39,428 nt of DNA from Bacteroidales bacterium. Its GTDB lineage: Bacteria > Bacteroidota > Bacteroidia > Bacteroidales > F082. The notes beneath the pieces are model-generated. The model was not told the DNA's origin and made no database searches. It saw nothing but the letters and a program-made list of their open reading frames with translations. Position 1 is the first letter of the stretch, and each line of letters begins with the position of its first letter. This document shows, piece by piece, positions 1-6,989 of the stretch. The position numbers were made by a program, and so were the translations under genes. The stretch is from the NCBI GenBank assembly GCA_016291135.1, contig JAEFAE010000025.1, forward strand, positions 1 through 39,428. Direction: 5' to 3'.

Positions 1-1
1 A

Positions 2-373
2 CCCAAGGAGCTGTTGGACAATCCGTTGACCATGAAGGCGGTAATGCTGATGGAGGAATCCGGGATGAGCGAGCGCGAACGCTACATGTATGAGAAGAAC
101 CTGGACAACGTGCGCATCGAGCAGGCCTTGATGCGTGAGTCGAAGGAGAAAGGCATAACAGAAGGCGAAAGGATCGGCCTGGAAAAAGGCGAAAGGATTG
201 GTATTGCCAAAGGAAAAGAAATCGGTATCGCCGAAGGCAAGGAAATCGGCATTGCCGAAGGCAAGGAGATCGGTATCGCCGAAGGCAGAGCGGTCGAACG
301 GGAGATGCTCATTAATCGCATGATGGAGGCAGGCATCGCCCCATCAACGATCGATAGGATCATCCATCGCTAA
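2..373 (+). CDS. Rpn-family nuclease / transposase-like protein, C-terminal part (5' end outside window)
   Basis: The reading frame is open from the first bases of the window, so the true start and the nuclease core lie upstream. What remains is the C-terminal tail typical of Rpn / PD-(D/E)XK nuclease family transposase-like proteins: a helical segment (MEESGMSERERYMYEK), a charged region (MRESKEKGITEG), then near-perfect tandem octapeptides built on GKEIGIAE, and a last helix ending RMMEAGIAPSTIDRIIHR. In the family the N-terminal part is a DNA endonuclease linked to RecA-independent recombination; that part cannot be seen here. An ATG lies at position 32, but the alignment-like continuity upstream (PKELLDNPLT) argues that this is the middle of a longer protein. 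Family assignment is by tail pattern only, so moderately sure. Confidence 0.7.
   Translation, partial: PKELLDNPLTMKAVMLMEESGMSERERYMYEKNLDNVRIEQALMRESKEKGITEGERIGLEKGERIGIAKGKEIGIAEGKEIGIAEGKEIGIAEGRAVEREMLINRMMEAGIAPSTIDRIIHR
164..286 (+). repeat. 24-bp tandem repeat coding for octapeptide GKEIGIAE
   Basis: About five in-frame copies of a 24-bp unit encode GERIGLEK, GERIGIAK and then three GKEIGIAE. The last three copies are nearly identical at the DNA level, so the array probably expands and contracts by slippage or recombination. The octad with a charged/hydrophobic alternation should form an extended helix or coiled coil. Confidence 0.85.
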
Positions 374-571
374 GCGATTGGTTTCTTGTGGGCTCACAAG
401 ACAACACCCATAGGGTCGTTGATGACTCTTATATCGAAAGTTTTAAACGAAAGAGTCCAGGATGTAATATCGCGCCGACAAGGCTCAAGCACGAAAGGAA
501 CAAGAGAAAAGAATTCCAGCTTCCTTCGTCATCCAAGTGACCTCACTTCGTCGAAGGCGGCCAGCTTGCCA
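374..571. other. Non-coding junction with two inverted repeats
   Basis: No convincing gene lies between the nuclease stop codon and the tolC fragment. Two perfect short inverted repeats are seen: TCTTGTG/CACAAGA with a 4-base loop (384-401) and GACTCTT/AAGAGTC with a 20-base loop (424-457). Neither is followed by a T-tract on the plus strand, so they are not clear terminators. The segment may be scar DNA left where the tolC gene was cut. Confidence 0.4.
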
Positions 572-1090
572 TTAATCCCCCTCAATAATCAGCAACTTAA
601 AACAATAGGCTTCCATCGTGGCGAGGCATATCTGGTCCTCGACTTGCTGCTCTTTGGTCAAGCCCATTTGCTGAGCTGTCTTGGTGATCTTCAAATTATT
701 GACCGCCTGAAAACCATTGAATAGATAAATCCCCGCCGAGAGGCTATAGCCATTATGGAACGAGGTGATTACGCTGTAGGTATTGGTCTCTGGGTCGATG
801 CTACGGCCAAAATTATAGTAAGCGTAGGTGTTTCCGCTCACTTGAGGCGTAAAAGCGGCAAGGATGGCGTCCCTGCGATCAATCTGCGCATCGCGGTTAT
901 CGGCTTGGGCGATGCGCATCTTGATGGAATGTTCCACAGCGTAACGCATGCATTCTTTCAGATTCATCGTGACGGTGTCTTGGGCCTTGACCGAGGTCAA
1001 GGCGCCAAAGAACATCATCACAAGGCTAAAAAACATACTAACTTTCATCACAACATGTATTTTGATGCGACGAGTGTTAGCATTTGTCAT
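572..1090 (-). pseudogene. TolC-family outer membrane protein, N-terminal fragment
   Basis: The first part of a TolC-type outer-membrane efflux protein: a signal peptide (MKVSMFFSLVMMFFGALT..AQ), the opening helix motif (MNLKECMRYAVEHSIKMRIAQ), then the barrel-type segment with YAYYNFGRSIDP and the returning helix (NNLKITKTAQQMGL...ATMEAYCF). Full-length members are usually over 400 residues and carry this unit twice. This frame stops after 172 residues, with the homology lost at about position 600. Two starts are possible: 1090 (used here, long basic leader) or the ATG at 1048 directly before the signal peptide, which looks more natural. The 3' remainder is absent from the downstream 570 bases, which instead hold the Rpn-family gene, so a deletion or insertion event probably removed it. 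It is unlikely to make a working channel. Confidence 0.75.
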
Positions 1091-1195
1091 GCCAGAAACA
1101 CAACTACCTAAATTCCAACAATTTAAGAATTGACGATTTGGATCAATTGTAAGAAAACTTTACAGTAGGTGTAAAGAAACCAAAGATTTGGTTTT

Positions 1196-1226
1196 AAAAA
1201 AAAAGGCAGCTGATGCTGCCCTTTTT
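1196..1226 (-). terminator. Rho-independent terminator (usable on both strands)
   Basis: GGCAGC-TGAT-GCTGCC hairpin flanked by nine A on the left and CTTTTT on the right. On the minus strand it reads as a hairpin followed by nine T, 28 bases after the stop of the small secreted protein gene. Confidence 0.8.
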
Positions 1227-1254
1227 CAAAGTCGAACTGAAAACACTTGGGTTC

Positions 1255-1668
1255 CTATTTTCTTTTTCCTTTAGATTTAAATCTGTCCAGCCGTGTATTC
1301 AGCTTCCCAAAGCGCCCTTTCTGTTCCGAAGTCATCTCGTTGGTCAAATTATTGAGAGTCTTTTTCCGATCATACGCCATACTCATGTAATAGCTGATGT
1401 CGTCGGCATTACTCAACTTGTTCTCATTGGACAACCTAACAACATCTTGGATGAATTCCTCGTACTCATCAAGTAGGCGATTTATACGGCGGGCGGCGTG
1501 GGCTTGGGTGTAATCGGTTTGTTGGGGGGGATTGGCTTGTTGTTGGTTGGAAGTGGTTTTTTGGGGTTTTGGGGATTTTTGCTCACCTTTCACAATTTGG
1601 GCATTGGCAGTAATTGTAATACCGCCAATCAGCAGAGCCATAACGGAAAATAAGAAGAATTTTTTCAT
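1255..1668 (-). CDS. Small secreted protein of unknown function
   Basis: A 137-residue protein starting at the ATG directly before a clear signal peptide (MKKFFLFSVMALLIGGITITANAQ). An in-frame ATG further upstream (1716) would add 16 residues without hydrophobic character, so it was not chosen. After cleavage comes a Lys/Pro/Gln-rich linker (QKSPKPQKTTSNQQQANPPQQ), then a helical region rich in charged residues (RRINRLLDEYEEFIQDVV ... SEQKGRFGKLNTRLDRFKSK) that is probably exported to the periplasm or beyond. No family was recognised. It is a lone gene with its own terminator downstream; no clear -7 element was found in front of it. Confidence 0.7.
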   Translation of the reverse strand: MKKFFLFSVMALLIGGITITANAQIVKGEQKSPKPQKTTSNQQQANPPQQTDYTQAHAARRINRLLDEYEEFIQDVVRLSNENKLSNADDISYYMSMAYDRKKTLNNLTNEMTSEQKGRFGKLNTRLDRFKSKGKRK

Positions 1669-1771
1669 TGTATGATCCCTAAATGTGTGTCGGGCGCAAC
1701 TTTTATTCATTAGCAATAAGAATCCTTATACGGGAAAAATTTAGCAACAATCATGCCATCAATTATTTACC

Positions 1772-3010
1772 TCAAACCGTCAGACACTCATCCAACGCCT
1801 CCGTCAAGGCTTTTTCATCCAAATGCTGACCGATGAAAACCAGCTTCTGCATGCGGTCGCCGTATTTCTCATCCCAATCATGACGCAAACCCTCGTCCTG
1901 GGCCATCATCTCACGCAACTCACGCTCGGGCATGGTGGCAAACCAAGCGCCGGCATTGCGCAACTGCACCTGCTTACCAGCCTGCTCAAAGATGTAACAC
2001 ACCTCGTCTTCGTTCTTGAACCAACAGATGCCCTTCACACGGATCACATTGCGCGGCAACTTGCGGGCCACAAACTCGTCGAAACGTGCCAGGTTGAACG
2101 GCTGACGCCTAAAATATACAAACGTACCAATACCATACTCCTCCACCTCACCGCCTTCGTGATCATGGTGGTGATGATGGTGATGGCCCTCTTCATGGTC
2201 ATGGTCCTCATCATGGTCGTGATGCTCATGGTCATGGTCCTCATCGTCTTCTTCCTCGTGGTCATCATGATCCTCGTCGTGACCTTCCACCTTCTGGATC
2301 CAAGTGGCCGAAGTAGCCACAGCATCGAAGTCGAACATCTTGGTATTCAGGATCTTGTCAAAGTCAATGTCGCAATAGTCGCATTCGATGATCTCCGCCT
2401 TAGGCTGCAAGGCACGAATGATCTCTTTGATACGACCGCGTTCATAATCAGATACTTCAGAGGCTTTATTGAGCAGAATGACATTGCAGAACTCGATCTG
2501 TTGGATGACGAGGCTCTCCAAGTCGTCTTCTTTCAGAGTCTTGCCCACAAGGTCGTCACCACAGGCAAACTCGTTTTGCAAGCGCAAAGCGTCGACCACC
2601 GTGACGATGCAGTCGAGGCGCGCAAGTCCATTCTTATAGAACTCATAGCCCATGCGGGGATAGGTGCAGATCGTTTGCGCAATCGGCTCCGGCTCACAGA
2701 TGCCACTGGCCTCGATCACAATGTAATCGAAACGCTTCATGGAAGTGATCTCGCTCAGCTGCTTCACTAGGTCCATCTTCAACGTACAACAGATGCAGCC
2801 GTTCTGAAGTGCCATCAGGCTGTCGTCGCCTTGGCCGACCACACCGCCTTTCTCAATGAGATCGGCATCGATGTTCACCTCACCGATGTCGTTGACGATG
2901 ACGGCAAACTTGATGCCTTTGCGGTTGTTGAGGATCTTGTTGACCAAGGTGGTCTTGCCGCTGCCAAGGTATCCCGTGAGCAGCAGGGTGGGTATTTGAG
3001 GAACTGCCAT
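1772..3010 (-). CDS. CobW/COG0523-family metallochaperone GTPase with His-rich loop
   Basis: A G3E-family P-loop GTPase that in known members delivers or senses metal, most often zinc. Visible elements: P-loop GYLGSGKT (residues 13-20); the metal-binding CxCC motif NGCICC (70-75); the switch region IEASGICEPEP (100-109); the base-recognition position NKAS (181-184), where Ser stands in place of the usual Asp of NKxD; a Glu/Asp/His tract at 242-286 with 18 histidines including a run of seven; and a CobW C-terminal domain from about 294 (GTFVYFRRQPFNLARFDEF). Length, 412 residues, is normal for the His-rich subgroup. It is transcribed away from the SprT-like gene, with a TACTTTTG element 25 bases upstream. 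No Zur-type operator was identified, so metal regulation is only suspected. The exact metal client is unknown. Confidence 0.9.
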   Translation of the reverse strand: MAVPQIPTLLLTGYLGSGKTTLVNKILNNRKGIKFAVIVNDIGEVNIDADLIEKGGVVGQGDDSLMALQNGCICCTLKMDLVKQLSEITSMKRFDYIVIEASGICEPEPIAQTICTYPRMGYEFYKNGLARLDCIVTVVDALRLQNEFACGDDLVGKTLKEDDLESLVIQQIEFCNVILLNKASEVSDYERGRIKEIIRALQPKAEIIECDYCDIDFDKILNTKMFDFDAVATSATWIQKVEGHDEDHDDHEEEDDEDHDHEHHDHDEDHDHEEGHHHHHHHDHEGGEVEEYGIGTFVYFRRQPFNLARFDEFVARKLPRNVIRVKGICWFKNEDEVCYIFEQAGKQVQLRNAGAWFATMPERELREMMAQDEGLRHDWDEKYGDRMQKLVFIGQHLDEKALTEALDECLTV

Positions 3011-3035
3011 GATAATCGTTTTTGAAATTGGAGCG

Positions 3036-3043
3036 CAAAAGTA
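3036..3043 (-). promoter_or_regulatory. -7 element of the CobW-family gene
   Basis: Minus-strand TACTTTTG fits the Bacteroidota -7 consensus TAnnTTTG, 25 bases before the ATG at 3010. No good -33 TTG is seen at the normal distance. Confidence 0.5.
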
Positions 3044-3087
3044 ATGAAAAAGTGGAAAACGGGAAGTGCAAAGTGAAAAGTTGTTCT

Positions 3088-3095
3088 TATTTTTG
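3088..3095 (+). promoter_or_regulatory. -7 element of the SprT-like gene
   Basis: TATTTTTG fits TAnnTTTG and ends only 4 bases before the chosen ATG at 3100, so transcription would begin at or next to the start codon. The -33 box is not evident. Confidence 0.5.
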
Positions 3096-3099
3096 CAGC

Positions 3100-3717
3100 A
3101 TGACTGACAAAGAGTACCAGATCCTGCAACGGTATTTCCCCGCGGCGGCCGTCCCCATGGTGGCGGAAGCCTATATGCAGTCGCGTTTCCAGCTTAGGTT
3201 CAAGAAGCCGCGGAACTCCAAACTGGGCGATTTCCGTCCTCCGCGCGATGCCAACGACATTTGCCACATCACGCTGAACGGCAACCTCAACCCCTACCAG
3301 ATGCTGGTCACCTTCGTCCACGAACTTGCCCATTACACGGTCTATGTGACCTATCCAAACCAGCGTCTGGAACCTCATGGCGACGAGTGGAAGCTGACGT
3401 TTTCCCGCTTGCTCATGCCCTACTTGATCCCGGAGATCTTCCCCGACGACCTCCTCAAAGCCTTATGGCGTCATCTCCAACATATCAAGGCCAGCTCCAC
3501 CGCCGATGCCAACTTGGCCAGGGTGATGAAACGCTACGACGCCACTCCCTCCGGCGAGAAGGCCCTCACCGTGGAAGATCTCTCAGAAGGCTCCGTATTT
3601 CAACTTGCCAACGGCATGACGTTCCGCAAAGGCCCCAAACGTCGCACCCGCTATCAATGCGAGTGCCTCGACAATGGTCGCACCTACTCCGTCAGCGGGC
3701 TGGCGGAAGTGAAATAA
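3100..3717 (+). CDS. SprT-like zinc metalloprotease-fold protein
   Basis: A 205-residue protein with the SprT/Spartan-type zinc site: HELAH at residues 74-78, followed by a third His in EPHGDEWK (H93). The spacing and the sequence TFVHELAHYTVY...HGDEWKLTFSRLL are those of SprT-like proteins. The C-terminal part (KRRTRYQCECLDNGRTY) resembles a reduced zinc ribbon with few cysteines left. The family includes DNA-protein crosslink proteases in eukaryotes; bacterial members are mostly uncharacterised, so the substrate is unknown. A longer frame from 3022 is open but would run over the -7 element, and MTDKEYQ at 3100 is the natural start. UvrD follows 73 bases downstream under its own promoter, which may hint at a shared repair theme. 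Confidence 0.8.
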   Translation: MTDKEYQILQRYFPAAAVPMVAEAYMQSRFQLRFKKPRNSKLGDFRPPRDANDICHITLNGNLNPYQMLVTFVHELAHYTVYVTYPNQRLEPHGDEWKLTFSRLLMPYLIPEIFPDDLLKALWRHLQHIKASSTADANLARVMKRYDATPSGEKALTVEDLSEGSVFQLANGMTFRKGPKRRTRYQCECLDNGRTYSVSGLAEVK

Positions 3718-3758
3718 ATTATCCAGGCATTTATCCCGCTTCTTTCGCAAAACTTGCG

Positions 3759-3766
3759 TATCTTTG
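3759..3766 (+). promoter_or_regulatory. -7 element of the uvrD-like gene
   Basis: TATCTTTG, matching TAnnTTTG, lies 24 bases before the ATG at 3791, leaving a leader of about 18 bases. Confidence 0.6.
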
Positions 3767-3790
3767 CAGCTTCATTCGAACGTCCCCGAT

Positions 3791-6238
3791 ATGGCTAACA
3801 TCCTCGACCAACTTAACGAACCGCAACGCGAAGCCGTCACCACGGTAAACGGCCCTGTGATGGTCATCGCCGGTGCCGGCTCGGGCAAGACCCGCGCCCT
3901 CACCTACCGCATCGCGTACATGATCTCCGAAGGCATCGACCCCTTCTCGATCATGGCGCTGACCTTCACGAACAAAGCCGCCCGTGAGATGAAGGACCGT
4001 ATCGTCAAGCTGGTCAACGCCGACGACGCCCGCAACGTGTGGATGGGCACCTTCCACTCCATCTTCGCCCGCATCCTCCGCATCGAGGCGCAGTACATCG
4101 GATTCACCTCCACCTTCACGATCTATGACACCGACGACTCCAAGTCGCTCATCAGCCAGATCATCAAGGAGATGCAACTCGACCCCAAGGTGTATCCCGC
4201 CAAGTCGGTGCTGGCCCGCATCTCTGCCGCCAAGTCGAGTCTCTACTCGCCCCAGGACTATGCCAACGACGCCGACATCCAAGAGACGGACCAGAAAGCC
4301 AAGAAACCCCTTATCGCACAGATCTTCCAGGTGTATAACGACCGCCTCCATCGCGCCAACGCCATGGACTTCGACGACATCCTCTACTACACCAATGTGC
4401 TGCTCCGCGACAACCCCAACATCCTCTACAAGTACCAGAACCACTTCAAGTACATCCTCGTCGACGAGTACCAAGACACGAACTTCGCCCAATACCTGAT
4501 TGTCCGCCGCCTGGCCGCCCTCTTCGAGAACCTCTGTGTGGTGGGTGACGACGCCCAGTCGATCTACGGCTTCCGCGGGGCCAACATCCAGAACATCCTG
4601 AACTTCAAGAACGACTACCCCGACTACAAGCTCATCCGCCTGGAGCAGAACTACCGCTCCACCAAGACCATCGTCGAGGCGTCGAACAACATCATCGCCC
4701 ATAACAAGGACCAGATCAAGAAACGTGTGTGGAGCGACAACGAACAAGGCGAGCTGATCACCTTGCTGCACGCCGCCACCGACTCCGAGGAAGGCGTCAT
4801 GGTAGCCAACTCCATCTTCCAATACAAGATGTCGCGCCAGCTCAAAAACAAGGACTTCGCCATCCTCTACCGCACCAACGCCCAGTCCCGGTCCATGGAA
4901 GCCGCCTTGCGCAAACAGAACATCCCCTATAAGATCTACGGCGGTCTCTCGTTCTACGACCGCAAGGAGATCAAGGACCTGCTGGCCTACTTCCGCGTTG
5001 TCATCAACCCCGAGGACGAGCAGTCGCTGCTCCGCATCATCAACTACCCAGCCCGAGGCATCGGCGAGAAGAGCGTGGAACGCATGATGGTATTTGCCAA
5101 CGAACGCAAGACCTCCATCTGGCAATGCATCTCCAACGACCAGTTCCCGCAGGACTTCAACATGGGCACGGTCAACCGGGTACGCGACTTCGTGGTGCTC
5201 ATCAAGAGCTTCCAGAGCCTGCAAGGCAAGATGAACGCCTTCGAGCTGGCCAAGCACATCACCAACAGCATCGGCATCATCAAGCTGTTGAAAGAGGAAG
5301 ACACCCCCGAGAGTGTCAGCCGCGTGGAGAACATCGAGGAGCTGCTCAACGCCATCATGGAGTTCAGCGACCAGCAAGTCGACGAGACCACCGGCGAGGC
5401 GGCCCAGGTAGATCTGGTGCGTTTCATGGAAGACGTCGCCCTGCTCACCGACAACGAGATGAAGAAGGACGACAACAGCGACGACTGTGTGAGCCTGATG
5501 ACCATCCACTCCGCCAAGGGGCTGGAGTTCCCCTACGTGTATGTGGTTGGCCTGGAGGAGAACCTCTTCCCGGGCATCCTCTCCTTGAGCACCCGCGAAG
5601 AGTTGGAAGAGGAGCGCCGCCTGTTTTACGTGGCCGTCACCCGCGCCATGACCAAGCTCACCCTGAGCTGCGCCGAGACGCGTTATCGCTACGGCAACCT
5701 CACCCTCAGCGAGCCTTCCCGGTTCATCGAGGAGATCGACGACAAGCTCATCGACAGGCCTCGTAAAGCCTCCTTCCACGGCACTTCCTCGTTCGACGAA
5801 GAGCGAAAGAGCTGGGGGCGTCGGCCAGGCTTCGGTTCCAGCGGAGGGAGCTATGGCTCGGGTGGTTATGGATCCTCCAGCTACGGCTCGGGAAGCAGTC
5901 GCTATGGCGGCGGATCTTCGACCGGCCAAGGCAGCTCCTCGCAGCAAGGCGGCACGTTCACCGACCCCGAGAAGCACGGATTCCGAAAGGTCAGCAGCCT
6001 GTCCTCAGGCACCAGTGCCTCCCAGCCCGCTGCCAACGCCTCTGGCCAGCCTTTCGAAGCCTCCAACCCGGACCTCATCCAAGAAGGCATGACGGTGATG
6101 CATCAGAAGTTCGGCAAGGGCACCGTGATCTCGATCGACGGCGCCGGCGCCAACAAAAAAGCCACCGTCCATTTCGAGGACAGCGGCTCCAAACAGCTGA
6201 TGCTGAAGTTCGCCAAATTGGCAATTATTACCGATTAA
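3791..6238 (+). CDS. uvrD: UvrD/PcrA-type superfamily 1 DNA helicase
   Basis: A 3'-5' ATP-driven DNA helicase of nucleotide excision and mismatch repair, 815 residues from the ATG that follows the TATCTTTG promoter element. SF1A motifs appear in order: Q-motif region LNEPQREAV; Walker A AGAGSGKT; Walker B DEYQDTN; GDDAQSIYGFRGA; QNYRSTKTI; TIHSAKGLEFPYVYVVGLEENLFPG; and RRLFYVAVTRA. A Gly/Ser/Tyr-rich linker of low complexity occupies about residues 680-721. The last 45 residues (MTVMHQKFGKGTVISI...KLMLKFAKL-like) form the small Tudor-like domain seen at the end of PcrA, which in PcrA contacts RNA polymerase. Whether it is best named UvrD or PcrA cannot be decided from sequence alone. Confidence 0.93.
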   Translation: MANILDQLNEPQREAVTTVNGPVMVIAGAGSGKTRALTYRIAYMISEGIDPFSIMALTFTNKAAREMKDRIVKLVNADDARNVWMGTFHSIFARILRIEAQYIGFTSTFTIYDTDDSKSLISQIIKEMQLDPKVYPAKSVLARISAAKSSLYSPQDYANDADIQETDQKAKKPLIAQIFQVYNDRLHRANAMDFDDILYYTNVLLRDNPNILYKYQNHFKYILVDEYQDTNFAQYLIVRRLAALFENLCVVGDDAQSIYGFRGANIQNILNFKNDYPDYKLIRLEQNYRSTKTIVEASNNIIAHNKDQIKKRVWSDNEQGELITLLHAATDSEEGVMVANSIFQYKMSRQLKNKDFAILYRTNAQSRSMEAALRKQNIPYKIYGGLSFYDRKEIKDLLAYFRVVINPEDEQSLLRIINYPARGIGEKSVERMMVFANERKTSIWQCISNDQFPQDFNMGTVNRVRDFVVLIKSFQSLQGKMNAFELAKHITNSIGIIKLLKEEDTPESVSRVENIEELLNAIMEFSDQQVDETTGEAAQVDLVRFMEDVALLTDNEMKKDDNSDDCVSLMTIHSAKGLEFPYVYVVGLEENLFPGILSLSTREELEEERRLFYVAVTRAMTKLTLSCAETRYRYGNLTLSEPSRFIEEIDDKLIDRPRKASFHGTSSFDEERKSWGRRPGFGSSGGSYGSGGYGSSSYGSGSSRYGGGSSTGQGSSSQQGGTFTDPEKHGFRKVSSLSSGTSASQPAANASGQPFEASNPDLIQEGMTVMHQKFGKGTVISIDGAGANKKATVHFEDSGSKQLMLKFAKLAIITD

Positions 6239-6264
6239 AAACACAAAGGCTCGACATTTTTCTC

Positions 6265-6272
6265 TATTTTTG
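6265..6272 (+). promoter_or_regulatory. -7 element of the DUF4290-murA unit
   Basis: TATTTTTG lies 18 bases before the ATG at 6291. No -33 box is obvious at 19-20 bases upstream. Confidence 0.5.
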
Positions 6273-6290
6273 CACTCAAACCTGACAACG

Positions 6291-6986
6291 ATGGAAAAAC
6301 AAGGACTCCTATACAACACGGAACGCGGCCGGATCATCATTTCCGAATATGGTCGCAACATGCAAGAAATGATCCGCCACCTCCTGGAGATTGAAGACCG
6401 CAAGAAACGCACTGAGGCCGCCCAGTTCATCATCACCGTGATGGCACAGATGAATCCCCAGGTCAAACAGACCGACGATTACATCCACAAGCTCTGGGAT
6501 CACCTCTACATCATCTCCGACTACCAACTCGACGTGGACAGCCCCTTCCCGCCTCCGCAACCGCTGACCGAATCGACCAAGCCGCACCACGTGGACTACC
6601 AGAACCACAGCATCCAATACGGACATTACGGCTATTACATGGCCAAGATGATCGACATCGCCGCACAAACCGAAGACGAGGAGACCCGCCAAGCCCTGGC
6701 CAACTCCATCGCCAACCAGATGAAACGCAACTACCTGGAATGGAGCGGCAACGTGGTCAACGACCAGCAGATCATCGACGACTTGAAAGCCATGTCGAAG
6801 GGAAGGCTGGTCCTGCCCGACGACACCAAGCTCAACGGCACCAACGAGATTCTCTCCAGGCCTGTGCTTTCACAGAAGCAGGGTGGCGCCAACGGTGGCA
6901 AGAAGAAGAAAAAGAAACAGTCGAACCTGAAGGCCGACATGAACAACCCCAACAACCCCGCATACAAGAAACGCAAACTACAATAA
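6291..6986 (+). CDS. DUF4290 domain-containing protein
   Basis: A 231-residue soluble protein of the DUF4290 family, recognised by its N-terminal half (LLYNTERGRIIISEYGRN, RKKRTEAAQFIITVMAQMNP, KLWDHLYIISDYQLDVDSPF) and by the Lys-rich tail (GGKKKKKKQS) followed by an Asn/Pro segment. It has no signal peptide or membrane helix. The family is largely confined to Bacteroidota and commonly sits directly before murA, as here (3-base gap), so a link to cell-wall synthesis or to MurA itself is plausible but unproven. The start is the ATG that follows the TATTTTTG element; an upstream in-frame ATG at 6270 overlaps that element. Confidence 0.88.
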   Translation: MEKQGLLYNTERGRIIISEYGRNMQEMIRHLLEIEDRKKRTEAAQFIITVMAQMNPQVKQTDDYIHKLWDHLYIISDYQLDVDSPFPPPQPLTESTKPHHVDYQNHSIQYGHYGYYMAKMIDIAAQTEDEETRQALANSIANQMKRNYLEWSGNVVNDQQIIDDLKAMSKGRLVLPDDTKLNGTNEILSRPVLSQKQGGANGGKKKKKKQSNLKADMNNPNNPAYKKRKLQ

Positions 6987-6989
6987 GCC

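Noticed and set aside
386..724. 112-codon open frame on the plus strand next to the nuclease gene
   Set aside because: It crosses hairpin DNA and then runs antisense to the tolC fragment; no homology or composition support.
2150..2290. Short-period repeat that could suggest a CRISPR-like or satellite array
   Set aside because: It is coding low complexity (His/Asp/Glu codons) without repeat-spacer order.
1823..2770. 315-codon open frame on the plus strand with hydrophobic Met/Val/Ile run that mimics membrane helices
   Set aside because: The hydrophobic run is the reverse reading of the His/Asp codons of the CobW-family loop; no real gene.
3731..5977. Long open frame (748 codons) on the minus strand
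   Set aside because: It is antisense to the UvrD-like gene, has no recognisable domain, and arises from the GC-rich third positions of the real gene.
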